Source: Larix kaempferi
Lineage: Eukaryota > Streptophyta > Pinopsida > Pinales > Pinaceae
Assembly (NCBI GenBank): GCA_027924585.1
Contig: BSBM01000007.1
Location: forward strand, 13,669,501 to 13,733,500
Direction: 5' to 3'
Length of the DNA stretch: 64,000 nucleotides
Shown: positions 1 through 10,224 of the stretch, one piece after another
Numbering within the stretch: position 1 is the first letter of the stretch
Layout of the letters: each line of letters starts with the position of its first letter
Translations under genes and position numbers: made by a program
The notes under the pieces: generated by a model
What the model was told of the DNA's origin: nothing
The model's database searches: none
The model's input: the letters and a program-made list of their open reading frames with translations, nothing else

Positions 1-266
1 TTATACATTACCATTTTACACATACAGATTTTTCCACAAAAACTTATTTTCTCACCATTGAGAATTTTAGACGCTCTCGTCGTCTACAGGGCAAACTCCC
101 AGAGTTCAGTCTACTTGTCTCGCCACGTCACTGACGCCAAGCCTTATCCCTTGACTCGACACATCGTCGGTCAACTAGACAGTCGTCCGATTCTGACACG
201 CCTCACTTCACTTCTGATTCTGAGGCAGAATCCGAAAATCCCACTGCGTTATTCCCAACCAACATT

Positions 267-1289
267 ATGTCTGGAACACCATTTGATCCACTCTTTACCA
301 GCACCATAGGAGAGACGTCTACAGACCCTTCTACTGCAGTGTCGTCCATGGAAACAACCACCCCCCTGGGTATGCCCAATATGGTCAACACTCCACATTT
401 AGGAATGCCCAATACAGGGCCACCTCCTGTTATAGGAATTCCCAACACAGGGCCACCACCTGTTATGGGTATGCCCAACATAGGGGTCACACCCCATCTG
501 GTTTCCACAAACCCTATCCCAGGAATCACCACTACTATTCCTAACCCCGGTGTAACCCATGTTGCACTAGGAAGCGTTGGTCCTTACCAAACCACACCTA
601 TTGGAGGACATATACCTTCAATACCTAGCATACCTTTAGGTGCTACTGGACCCCATACCACCATGACTAGGCATGTCCCAGTCCCAGTCACTACATCTGC
701 TAGCTTACCGTATATGGCAAGTCTGAACTTGCCAGATTTAGCCAGGCTCACCAATGACCCTATCAGATACGATCCTGCATGGCCTCACATGCCCACCAAA
801 CTCCCCTCCGACATCCCTAAGTTTGAGGGTAAGGCAGGTGAAGACCCCCAGAACCATATCATGTCCTTCCATCTATGGTGTTCCTCCAACTCCATAGTGG
901 ATGACTCTATCCGCCTCCGTCTGTTACAGCGCACCTTCACTGGATCTGCAGCCAAGTGGTATATCGAGCAGCCCCATGGGACGCATGCCACCTTTACCTC
1001 CCTTGCCTCGACCTTCCTGCAGTTCTTTCAGTTACCTATCCGCTATGATGCGGGCGTCGAGATCCTACTGTCTTGCAGACAGAACACGGCCACCCACATC
1101 ACTGACCACATTCATGAGTGGCATCGACGCCGAAGCCTCTGCAAAATCAAATTAGACGACCATATCTTCCTAGATTGGTTTCTAAAATCCCTTCTCCCTC
1201 TCATTGAGAAGGATGTGGCATCCGAAAGACCCCAATCTAAGGAAGAGGCCATCCTCAAAGCCCAACAATTTGATCTCATTTACGCCTAG
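267..1289 (+). pseudogene. gag: Tat-1 gag (capsid domain), ended by an in-frame TAG
   Basis: Encodes the Gag structural protein that would form the virus-like particle. The first ~130 residues are Pro/Gly-rich with a tandem motif G(M/I)PNTGPPPV around residues 30-85. From about residue 150 follows a retrotransposon gag domain with landmarks DIPKFEGKAGEDP, SAAKWYIEQP, LPIRYDAGVE and KEEAILKAQQFDLIYA. ATG 267 is the first methionine in frame and precedes all conserved sequence. The TAG at 1287-1289 is followed in the same frame by LGYLYTIIPDASR, and the matching place in Tat-2 reads through DLIYAQ before a different stop. Both stops therefore look like independent nonsense mutations (CAG to TAG here), and the ancestral Gag continued. 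The N-terminal PGMPN repeats are poorly constrained. Confidence 0.85.
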
Positions 1290-3731
1290 TTGGGTTATCT
1301 ATACACAATCATACCAGACGCCTCACGTGGCGACTCTTCACGCGGTGACGCACCAGGGGCATCACATGCCGCTGATGGCATTATTGGCAAAATCGCACCG
1401 CAAGCTAAACCTTTCAGCATGGTGAGCACCATGCCTGCCCCAGACCTCTCTAGGGATACATCCAGTTCCGGAGCGACAACTTCTTACGCTCCAACAAACC
1501 AGACACATCACATTCATGGACCCTCTTGTCCACAACATTGTTATGGACAAGCGCCATCAGCATATGTACCTCCTACATACTATAACCAACCTGCTACACA
1601 GAACCCCATTCAGTTCTCGCCACAACAGATGCAGTACCCACCGCAAGCTGCACCAGCTAATCCAACACATCCAATAGCTCAGGGGTACCAACAACCCCAA
1701 CAAGCAACTGGACCACCGCCAGCTCCACCTGCATATTACCCACCGCAACCTACTCCCGCACCTGCGGCTCCCCAGAATCCCCCCAATGCTCAAGGGCATG
1801 TGTACGCACAACAACATCAGCCCCAATACCAAAATAACCAACGCAACCAGGGTGGGCAATCAAACCGTGGAAGAGGACATAACCGCGGTAACAACCAACA
1901 CAATAACCAAGGTCCACAACCTCCTCTGCAAAATAATAACGCGGCGCCTGCTCATCAGAATCCTGATCGGCCACCTAAGCAAGCCAAAAATGCTAATTTA
2001 CGAACAAACCATCCTTGTTCTATTTGCGGGGTCTATGGCCACTATACCCACGCTTGCCCACATCTGGAGCGAGCTCGGCAACTATGGACAGATGACGCCC
2101 ATCGTCAAGGGCAGGCGGCTCCTCAGCCGCCACCCAACCCTCTACCACCTCAACAACAACCTTTGGTGCTACAAAACCCTTTTCCAACACAAGGAGTGGT
2201 GAACACTCAGTCGTTAGCTCCCCCACAGGGCAACGTGCCACCACAACAAATCACTTACGCCGCTCCTGATCAACCAATGTTTGATTCAGGCACTCACCAC
2301 TTATTGATGATGTCCACTGCCGATGTCAACATCCAGACACGTCGAAACCAGTATGGCCCTACCTCCGAAGCCCCCCCCGCCGATAAGGATACTAACGCTC
2401 ATCCCACTGATCAGACGTTACATATACCACCGCTTCCACTCGATGGCGCCTCTAAAGCACCTCGTTTCCCACTCCGCCGTATCAACAACAACCCTAATGC
2501 ACGGGCTGCGTCAAATTACAACATCCTAGATGAATTAGCTCAATCTCCCGCAACCATGTTTGCGTTAGAAGTCTTGAAAAACTGTCCTATGCAGCGCAAG
2601 ACTTTACTTTCCGCCATTGGGGCGATTGACCCAAATGATTTGAAATTGATGACCTTTGATTTGGACCAGTCTGAACCACGTCTGCCTTCCACAATAGCAG
2701 TCCAAGTTTCTGTTTCTATTCGGAATCTTGTCATCCATCGATGTATCATCGACGAGGGTGCCTCTACATGCGTCGTGTCCACATTCGTTTGGCAGAAGTT
2801 GGGATCCCCTACTCTCCAGCAATCCACCACTGCATTGCGGGCCTACAACGGCCGGTCAGATCAACCTCAAGGTCTACTACCCAATGTCCCCGTCCAATTG
2901 GGTGGGAAAACTGTGCTCATCGAAATAGAGGTCATTAATGCCCAACTCGATTATAACCTTTTACTTGGCCGCAGTTACATGTACGCCATGAAAGCGGTTG
3001 CCTCATCCGTTTTTCGTACCATGATGTTCCCCCACGAGGGACGCGTGGTCAAAATCGACCAACTCACCTACTATGATCCCAATGCCCTTGCAGCACCCGA
3101 AAATGTTCTCCCCATGGTTGAACAACCCGCTTCTAGTGCAACTACCTCCTTTGTTTCTTCTGTGGGACCCAGACTTTACTCAGATACACCAATGACCTCT
3201 ACATTCCAGGCCATTCCACCACCGTCACCGGAGACCCACGTCGCAAACCTCTGTACTCTTTCACAGAATACACAAGCACCCGGTAGTCAACCACCATTGG
3301 TCCCTAGTCACATCGGTGTTACACCCATCCACACCATCCCCTTTCTATTTCCTCCTTCGGGTGTAGTAAGCGCCCCGGTTATGGCTACCCTTAGTCTACC
3401 CAGGTTAACATTGGGATTACCCGTGTGGTATATTTCGCCTCCTGCTCCACCGCCAATACCAAATGTCATCCTCCAACCAGTACAACCGATTGTTACCACT
3501 ACTCAACCTCCTCCCGGTGTCACAATCCCTTCGTCGTCAACGAAACCTCCTCCTGGTCTCAATATCCCTTCGTCGTCAACGAATCCTCCTCCTCTTGTCA
3601 AGCCCACTAAGGGCAAAGGTCCACAACCATACACTGCTATACCACCTCCTAAGGCAGTTAAACCCCCTCCCATATTTCGAGCTCCTCCTAAATGCTCATT
3701 GTGCGATGAGATAGGACTTCCCACTCATTAA
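1290..3731 (+). pseudogene. Tat-1 gag C-terminus, zinc knuckle 1 and aspartic protease
   Basis: Same frame as the upstream gag. Residues 1-230 are a Pro/Gln/Asn-rich linker ending in an RGRGHNRGN-type basic patch, followed by a canonical CX2CX4HX4C knuckle (CSICGVYGHYTHAC, about 2014-2055) for RNA binding. After ~200 further residues comes the retroviral-type protease: CIIDEGASTC (2742-2772), with D-E-G in place of the usual D-S/T-G, and a flap-side LLGRSYMYAMKAV near 2960. Proteases of Tat elements often vary at this triad, but E for S/T may impair function. The end has Pro-rich repeats PPGVTIPSSST/PPGLNIPSSST and a second, imperfect knuckle (CSLC...H-stop-C, about 3693-3735) interrupted by TAA at 3729-3731, where the frame continues as CPQLLALQEHM. 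Confidence 0.8.
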
Positions 3732-3761
3732 TGCCCACAGCTACTGGCACTCCAGGAACAT

Positions 3762-5192
3762 ATGAATATGTTGGACGACGACACCAGCATCCCAGTAGTT
3801 AGACTAGAGCCACCTCCTCAGCCTCGCGACAGATCACTGCGCACCAACCATCCTTGTGCCATATGCAGTGTTTACGGCCACTACTCTCACCATTGTCCTG
3901 ATCTCCCTGACTATAGAGCAGCATTGTACGAGTTAAACAACGTCGATTTAGAGATATCTCCTCCCCTCATCGAGGAGATCTACCCCCCACCATCATCCTC
4001 GTCAGAAGAAGTCAATACAATCTATATGATTTCAACAACTTTCAAACCAGAACCCCTTGATTTATGGTCTGACTACTTCAATACTGATGAGCAAATTTTA
4101 GAGACACTTACTGAACCCAACTACCCTTGGGATGATAAGCATCATCGCTCGTACTTCCTCCCGGAGGCATCCACATCCACCGCGTCCAACCAGCTCTCGG
4201 TCGAATCAAAAGATTTCATACCCACTAAGGTCGATTGGTTAAAGGACCCCATCCCAGCACCGGATGCCTTCGAAGAAGGGAACATGTCCAACATTTCCCC
4301 CATTATACAAATAGATATTTCCACAACACCGGGGAAACCTGAGCTCATCTCGCTGGGCGCATCTTGCACTCAAGCAGAAACCCAGGCGTACAAAAAGCTT
4401 TTTCAAGAATTCCGGGATGTTTTCACCTGGTCCTATACCGAAATGCCTGGTCTTGACCCCGCCATTATAGAGCACCACATTGATACATGGCCTGAGGTAC
4501 CCCCTGTTCATCAGAAACAGCGACCCATTCATCCTTCCAAACTCCCCGCTGTTAAAGCTGAGGTCGAGAAACTTCGCAAAGCAGGATTCATTTATCCTAT
4601 TCTGTACACCACCTGGGTGTCGAACCCCGTTCCCGTCAACAAAAAGCAAGGCACCCTTAGAGTATGCACTGATTTCCGTGATTTAAACCACGCTTTTCCA
4701 AAAGACAATTTCCCCACACCATTCATTGACCAACTCATTGATGAGTGTGCGGGCCATGAAGTCCTATCTTTCATGGACAGGTTTTCCGGATACAACCAGA
4801 TCCACATCCGCAAGGAGGATCAGTACAAGACTGCCTTCACCACCCCATGGGGCACCTTTGCCTATCGCGTCATGCCATTCAGACTTAAAAATGCTGGTGC
4901 CACTTTCCAGCGAGCCATGACCTATTGCTTTCATGACTTGGTCCATATCCTGCGAGTCTATCTTGATGACCTTACAGCTCGTTCCCGAAAACGATCAAAC
5001 CACCTTAACGACCTCCGGCAAGTTTTCCTGCGTTGTCGCAAATATAAAATCCGCTTGAACCCACACAAGTGTGTCTTTTGCGTTCCGGCAGGCCGCTTGT
5101 TGGGTTTTATTGTTTCCCAAGAAGGAATTACTGTAGATCCCCTAAAAGTCAAAGCCATCTTAGAACTTCCCCCTCCTCGCACGCTTCGGTAG
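3762..5192 (+). pseudogene. Tat-1 zinc knuckle 3 and reverse transcriptase
   Basis: Same frame as gag. The segment opens with a third CX2CX4HX4C knuckle (CAICSVYGHYSHHC, ~3855-3900) inside SLRTNHPC..., a clear duplicate of knuckle 1. An acidic linker follows, then RT: KQRPIHPSKLPAVKAEVEKL (4515 on), VCTDFRDLN (~4663), MDRFSGYNQIHI holding the first catalytic Asp (~4774), AFRLKNAGATFQRAM-like finger/palm residues, and the active site YLDD at 4959-4970. The RT thumb side ends in LLGFIVSQEGITVDP. Stops TAG 5190 and TAG 5196 interrupt the connection to RNase H (LQGRSNFLRRFVPDYA continues in frame). This enzyme copies genomic RNA to cDNA in the particle. All key aspartates are still present, so the copy is dead only through nonsense changes. 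Confidence 0.85.
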
Positions 5193-5204
5193 CTCTAGAG
5201 TCTA

Positions 5205-5879
5205 CAAGGGAGGTCCAATTTCCTTAGGCGCTTCGTTCCTGATTACGCCACCAAAGTCCATGGATTCTTACGCTTACTTCGTACCCACATACCCTTTGTT
5301 TGGGATGAGCAAGCAGACACGGCATTCGAAGCCCTCAAGAAAGCTCTCACACAAGCCCCCTTGATATCCCCACCGGATTTCTCTCAATACTTCACCCTTT
5401 ATGTCTCGGCATCTGAATATGCTGTGTCCGGAGTTTTGGTCCAGGAAGATGCCTCTCACCAAGAGCATGTAATTTATTACGTCAGCCAGACCTTGTCTGG
5501 CCCACCCCTACGTTACCCATACGAGGAGAGATTAGCCCTAGCTGTAGTCTTTTCCTTACAAAAATTGCGACACTACATTCTACTCAGTCATACCACGGTT
5601 GTGGCCGACTCCAACCCTATGGTCTATCTCCTAACCCGGCGGCTCCTACAAGGTCATGTTGCTAAATGGGTCATTATACTCCAGGAATATGACCTTACTT
5701 TCAGAACTCCTAAAAGCACCAAAGCCCTCACGCTTGCTCACCTCATCACTGACCTCCCATCCTCTTCGTCATCACCCGCTATCCAAACAGATCTGATTGA
5801 CGAACAAATCTTCATCATCTCGTCTGACGACCCATGGTACGGAGACATTTTGATTTACCTCCGCATGCAAAAATTTTGA
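5205..5879 (+). pseudogene. Tat-1 RT connection and first (gypsy-type) RNase H, first Asp missing
   Basis: The gypsy-type RNase H that normally degrades RNA in the RNA-DNA hybrid. Visible: RT/RH connection VWDEQADTAFEALKKALTQAPLISPPDF, then LYVSASEYAVSGVLVQED, where the first catalytic Asp (usual T-D-A-S) is replaced by Ser. YEERLALAVVFSLQKLRHYI keeps the Glu, and VVADSNPMVYLLTRR keeps a later Asp. Loss of the first Asp in this domain fits what is known of Tat elements, where a second archaeal-type RNase H was acquired and the gypsy domain degenerated. The ORF ends with TGA 5877-5879, after which PHIDCDGRRRIRHH continues in the same frame into integrase. Confidence 0.8.
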
Positions 5880-7084
5880 CCACACATCGATTGTGACGGA
5901 CGCCGTCGCATACGACACCATGCCCCCCGATACCTCTTGTTAGGAGATGTACTTTACCGACGCGGCATTGATACCATCCTACGCTGCTGCCTATCCCATG
6001 GTGAGGCAGAACAAGTGCTCAATGATTGTCATAGCGGTGCCTGCGGAGGCCATTTCTCCGACATGGCCACCGCCCAGAAAATCATTCGGGCAGGTTATTT
6101 TTGGCCATCATTGTTTACTGATTGTATCACCGCAGTCAAACATTGCCAGAACTGCCAACTCTTTGCTCCCAAAGCGAGAACCCCCCCCCCCCCGCCCCCC
6201 TTCATCCAGTCGTCACTGTTGGACCATTCTGCAAATGGGCCATCGACTTCCTCGACTGCAACCCCACGTCAGCCGGCGGTCACAAACACATCGTTGTGGC
6301 CGTAGATTATTTCACCAAGTGGGTGGAAGCCATGCCGACTTACAACTGCAAGGCCGACATTGCAGCACGGTTTTTCTTCAACCATGTTATCACTCGTTTC
6401 GGAGTGCCGAAGCAACTAGTCTCTGACCACGGCTCTCACTTCGAGGATGCCGTCTGGAAAGAATTATCAACCATGTTGAAATTTGACCACCATTTTTCTT
6501 CCGCCTACTATCCCCAAGGAAACGGCCAAGTCGAAGCGATCAATAAAATTTTGAAGACCATTCTCCAATGCACTGTAGACAAACACAAATCCAATTGGCA
6601 CCACATGCTTTTCCCGGCACTATGGGCTTACCGCACCTCAACCAAAACCGCCACCGGTTTTACCCCTTTCCATTTAGTTCACAGTGTCGAATCCGTCCTC
6701 CCTATTGAGTGCCAGATTCCAGCCTTACATATCGTCGTTGAACTCCTACTAGACACTTCCCCGATTGAGCAACGTTTACTACTCCTAGAGCAGGCCAATG
6801 AAGATCGGCGCACAGCTATTCAAAACATGGAAGCAGCCAAACAACGATCAAAACTAAGTTACGACAAACACGTCCACCCTAGAACCTTTTCTGAAGGAGA
6901 CCTTGTCCTAACTTACGATCAAGACCACGACAAAACCGGAAAGGGAAAGTTTGTATCTATGTGGCAAGGCCCCTACATCGTACACACTTGCCTCGGGCAG
7001 GGGGCATACATTCGGACCGATTCAGAGGGCAATCCCCTACGCAACCCACGCAACGGGTTGTACCTCAAAAGATTTTACCCATAG
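5880..7084 (+). pseudogene. Tat-1 integrase, frameshifted at a poly-C run
   Basis: Inserts the cDNA into chromosomes. The N-terminal HHCC zinc-binding domain is seen in CHSGACGGHFS and HCQNCQLFA (6030-6160) in the gag-pol frame. At 6181-6200, 13 consecutive C, one G and six C shift the frame. The catalytic core follows in the +2 frame: AIDFLDCNP (D1), LVSDHGSHFED (D2) and AYYPQGNGQVEAINKI (E), all intact. The C-terminal region ends GPYIVHTCLGQGAYI...NGLYLKRFYP with TAG at 7082-7084, the usual Tat/Athila ending; no chromodomain is present. The run of C is a plausible site of replication slippage or of a sequencing error. Confidence 0.85.
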
Positions 7085-7186
7085 AAAATCTGATAGACAC
7101 CATTGTCCATTCTAGTATAGGCTTACTTTCGTTTTTACAAAAAATTCAAAAAACCTAAATATTTGTTTTTCTCTGCATGACCACAG

Positions 7187-7618
7187 ATGGATCCTCTTCC
7201 ACTATGCTATGTCGGTTTCGCTGATGGTGCAAGCCGTTGGTCTCCCAATCTCGCCTCCGCAGCTTGGGTAATATACTCCCCTTCACATGAGTTAATTCAC
7301 ATTGACGGAGTATGTTTAGGTGCCGCCACCAATAACCAAGCTGAATACGATGCCGTGACCGGTCTCCTGGCCGCAACTCTCCAAATGAGCATCCGTCACC
7401 TCAACGTTTTCTTGGACTCACAGCTCCTAGTTTCCCAGCTCAACAATGATTACCAGGTACGCGATCCCTGTCTTTTCAGAAAATTCCTGCGCACTAAACA
7501 AATGGTTAGACAGTTTGAATCCATTTCGTTCACACATGTCCCAAGACACCTCAATAGTGTAGCAGACCATATGACCAACAATGTCCTCGACTGGCACACC
7601 AATCACATCATGTCATAA
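7187..7618 (+). CDS. Tat-1 second, archaeal-type RNase H as a separate ORF downstream of integrase
   Basis: 143 codons, no internal stop. RNase H fold with all four acidic positions: FADGASR (Asp), NNQAEYDAV (Glu), VFLDSQLLVSQLN (Asp) and HVPRHLNSVADHM (Asp). The NNQAEY and HVPR...AD signature is the archaeal/plant-type (aRNH) class known from Tat elements, not the gypsy RNase H class. It begins 102 bases after the integrase stop with an AT-rich spacer (7085-7186) that has no in-frame continuation, so expression would need reinitiation, splicing or stop bypass. ATG 7187 is preceded by cacag. Homologous remains occur in Tat-2 at 23915-24350. It is the only fully open pol domain in this element and probably replaces the RNase H lacking its first Asp. 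Confidence 0.85.
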   Translation: MDPLPLCYVGFADGASRWSPNLASAAWVIYSPSHELIHIDGVCLGAATNNQAEYDAVTGLLAATLQMSIRHLNVFLDSQLLVSQLNNDYQVRDPCLFRKFLRTKQMVRQFESISFTHVPRHLNSVADHMTNNVLDWHTNHIMS

Positions 7619-7620
7619 CC

Positions 7621-7905
7621 AAAATGTGCATCCACGTGCATAATATGTGCCTCCACAGGCATATCCATAAACAAAATGCATCCACGTGCATAACATATGC
7701 CTCCACGGGCATAAACAAATAAACGAAATGCATCCACGTGCATAACATATGCCTCCACGGGCATAAACAAATAACAAAATGTGCATCCACGTGCATAACA
7801 TGTGCCTCCACGGGCATATCCATAAACAAAATACGGCATCCACGTGCATAAACATGTGCCTCCATGGGCATATACAAAAGACAAAATCTGCATCCACGTG
7901 CATAC
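7621..7905. repeat. Six-unit 50-54 bp minisatellite made of two alternating hairpins
   Basis: Units start near 7627, 7677, 7729, 7782, 7835 and 7889. Each unit holds TGCA-TCCACG-TGCA followed by TGCC-TCCACG-GGCA: the same six-base loop with different stems (5 and 6 bp including flanking bases). Tandem repeats directly 3' of the coding region are known in Tat elements. Open minus-strand frames through it (about 7603-7962) are by-products of the repeat. Confidence 0.9.
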
Positions 7906-8063
7906 ACGACAATATATCCAAATATATATACACATATATATAAAAACCATAATAGTCAACATGTCATAGGTGCCCTCAACACCCGATATACAAAAATACA
8001 GCAGTCGTACAAAAAATGCTTCCCCATATGCTCATCAGCATTTGGGGGCAGATACAATATCAT
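7906..8063. other. Spacer between repeat array and antisense gene
   Basis: AT-rich sequence with an alternating TA stretch at 7919-7941. No gene seen. It would be the 3'-flank of the antisense gene that ends at 8064. Confidence 0.5.
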
Positions 8064-9486
8064 CTACTCATCAGGATCCCTAGGCTCCTCCGGCTCCTCC
8101 TCCGCTGGCCCCGCCGGGTCATGGCGAGCCCGAACTCTCCGCTCTACTGGCCCCGCTGGATCATCCCGCAGGCGTATCCTCATCTCAGGTGGCCCTGCCG
8201 GGACATCCCGAGCACCACCCCTGTGCTCTGCCACAAACATCGCTGTCCTCAACAAGAGCGACCACCACTCAGGCGGTGCACCGAAACAACCCTCCAAAAT
8301 ATCCCGATCCAGGTCTCTCCAACCATCCTCGAGGAGTCCAGCTAGGATCCTGTCGAAGGTCTGTCTGACACCCTCTACGGCGTCATCTCGAGGGCCAACC
8401 CCTTGCCCACGAGCCGCAAATCCTCCACCACACGGAGGTGGTACCACTGCAGGTGGATGAGCGACCACCATCGCCCGCCCCTGACGAGCCACGTAGTCGG
8501 CCGGTGGCACTGGACCCACATCTGCACAAAGCAAGTAAGCCATCATATACTATCCAACTATAATCATCGATGATAAATCAAACAACACATGATATAGTAT
8601 AAAATAAAACACAAAACATAACGTCTAAACTCCAGGCCTGTCCTGGGGCACGAGGCATCTCTGGGTCGCCTCGATAGTCCATGCCGGCATAGGGGTAGTC
8701 CTCAATCAGTAGGGGCATCTGCTCCCACTGCTCATAAAAATCCTCCGTGAAGAAACCACGGACACCACCGCCGCCACGAGGCATCATCTGCCCCCACCGC
8801 ATCATGCGAGGCTCATTCACCAAACCAGCACGAATAGGTACCCGCAGTCGTAAGGTCGGCAATTGCTCGAAGAAAAAACAGAATAGAAAGGAGGCATAAC
8901 AAAACTCTCCTCCCTCTCGACTGGCCTTGTCCAGATCTCTCCGGACACCAGCTAGAAACATCTGCCCCCAGGCATAGTAAGTCCCCCGAAGAACATAATC
9001 CATCAACATCGTTTGTCCCCCAGACAAACGATGTGGTGCAGCAGCACCCAATATCCGTAGAACACATGCCCCAACAGCTCGCATATCCCACTCACGTAGG
9101 GATCGCAGACTAATAGAGTTGTTCTGCAAAACGGCGTCACCAACATAGAAAGTCTGTAACAAGTCCTCCATATCTACACCCAGCGGGATCCTCGGCAAGA
9201 GATCGCCCACCTCCCCCAAACGAGGCAACCCAGTCAGAAAATAGACATCGGTGAGGGTGATCTCTAACCTCTCACCCCCAATAATGAAAGCACCCTCTGT
9301 CGGCACCCACCAACTCACCAGCTTGTTCAGGAGCCGTCTCACTGAACGAATAGGTGGGATCTGAGCGAACTTCAAAATTCCACTCACAGCTAGAGTCTGT
9401 CGCACCCCCGGATCAGTCTGAATCTTCTCCATCAGATCATCATCGATCTCCCGCTCTCGCCAGGAGGACAATGGTCTCCTCAACAT
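8064..9486 (-). CDS. Antisense gene of Tat-1: plant-mobile-domain-like protein, probably two coding exons
   Basis: Coded opposite to gag-pol. Exon A (9486 down to about 8613) opens MLRRPLSSWREREIDDDLM; residues ~50-90 contain SWWVPTEGAFIIGGERLEI and TLTDVYFLTGLPRLGEV, then YASFLFCFFFEQLPTLRLRV. This resembles the plant mobile domain (aminotransferase-like, PMD), whose core is a Trp, a FHxPxGE-like strand and ITLxDVxxLTGLPxxG. Exon B (8521 to 8064) reads DVGPVPPADYVARQG, then an Asp/Pro/Gly/Arg-rich tail with repeated DPAGP. An intron between them is supported by TTGCTTTGTGCAG before 8521; the donor is uncertain (GTGTTT at 8612 gives the right phase). Without splicing, a stop ends the first ORF at 8578. 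Tat-2 has a decayed homologue with the same order. PMDs are known both in host silencing factors and in transposons, and antisense ORFs occur in other Tat elements (maize Grande). Function here is unknown. Confidence 0.65.
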
Positions 9487-10062
9487 CCTGCCAGAAAATA
9501 GAAGAAATTTTTAGCCCCAGCACAAAAAAATTTGAAAAAAATCCCATCGTGGCTTTTCCACCAAAAGTCGCGATGACCAGCGCGGCCTTTTCACCAAAAG
9601 CCGTGATGACCATCGCGGCCTCCATCCCAAAATCCGCGATGATCATCGCGGCCTCCATCCTAAAAACCGCGATGAACATCGCGGGTTTTGGCCGGACAGA
9701 CGCGATGAACATCGCGACTATCCCCCATGAACTCGCGATGAACATCGCGAGTTCCAACCTCACAGTCGCGATGAACATCGCGACTGTCAACTTGAAACCC
9801 GTGCGGTTCATCGCGGGAAAAGACCCGAAACCCGCGATATTCCACGTTGGAGCGTCAACATGGAATTTTGCGGCCTTCGGGGGCCCGCCGCCAAACAAAA
9901 AAGACATAATTGAAAAGGCTAAGGCAAATAGAGTTACCTGAAACTCACAGAATCGAAAACCAACGGTGAAATCTCCCGAAAATCAAGAAATAGCTCCGAC
10001 TGCTCTACCAAACTCGCACGTAACAATGACAAGTCATCTGGGCCCCACGCCCTATTTATAGA
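9487..10062 (-). promoter_or_regulatory. Promoter, non-coding exon and 5'-UTR intron of the antisense gene
   Basis: On the minus strand a TATA box (TATAAATAGG, 10060-10051) predicts a start near 10025. Then a short leader ends in TTTCAG|GTAACT (donor, exon end at 9938) and an acceptor TTTTCTGGCAG|GATG places the ATG one base after the junction (9486). The putative intron, 9937-9488, is about 450 bp and holds the whole 33-bp hairpin array. All signals are read from consensus; transcription is inferred. Confidence 0.55.
9545..9860. repeat. 33-bp-period palindrome array, nine units
   Basis: Loop positions fall exactly 33 bases apart: 9575, 9608, 9641, 9674, 9707, 9740, 9773, 9806, 9839. The core is CGCGAT-GAAC-ATCGCG. 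Outer arms differ between units but remain complementary within a unit: AACT/AGTT at 9740, ACAGT/ACTGT at 9773, CC/GG at 9641. Because 33 is a multiple of three, both strands stay open here (an 11-residue repeat with MNIA on plus and AMFIA on minus). Confidence 0.9.
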
Positions 10063-10224
10063 AATTCCACCAATTTTCAAACAACCATTGCGGTATCATA
10101 CGAAGTCCATTTTTCAAACCGTTGGTACCGTTGGAATCAGCACAGCCAGAACTTCATGCAGGTTCCTTCCTTTTCCCGTTTTCACGGGGTCTATTTTTTG
10201 ACCATTTTTTTGGCCTCTCTCGTG

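Noticed and set aside
1287-1289. Programmed stop-codon readthrough between gag and pol
   Set aside because: The stop differs in type and place in Tat-2, and several other stops occur in the same frame, so random nonsense decay is simpler.
7603-7962. Overlapping minus-strand open frames of ~100 codons rich in Cys, Met and Trp
   Set aside because: They are translations of the six-unit hairpin minisatellite; no domain, and each frame simply repeats the unit.
9545-9860. Evenly spaced palindromes resembling a CRISPR array
   Set aside because: There are no unique spacers or cas genes, the units are nearly contiguous, and the DNA is plant retrotransposon sequence.
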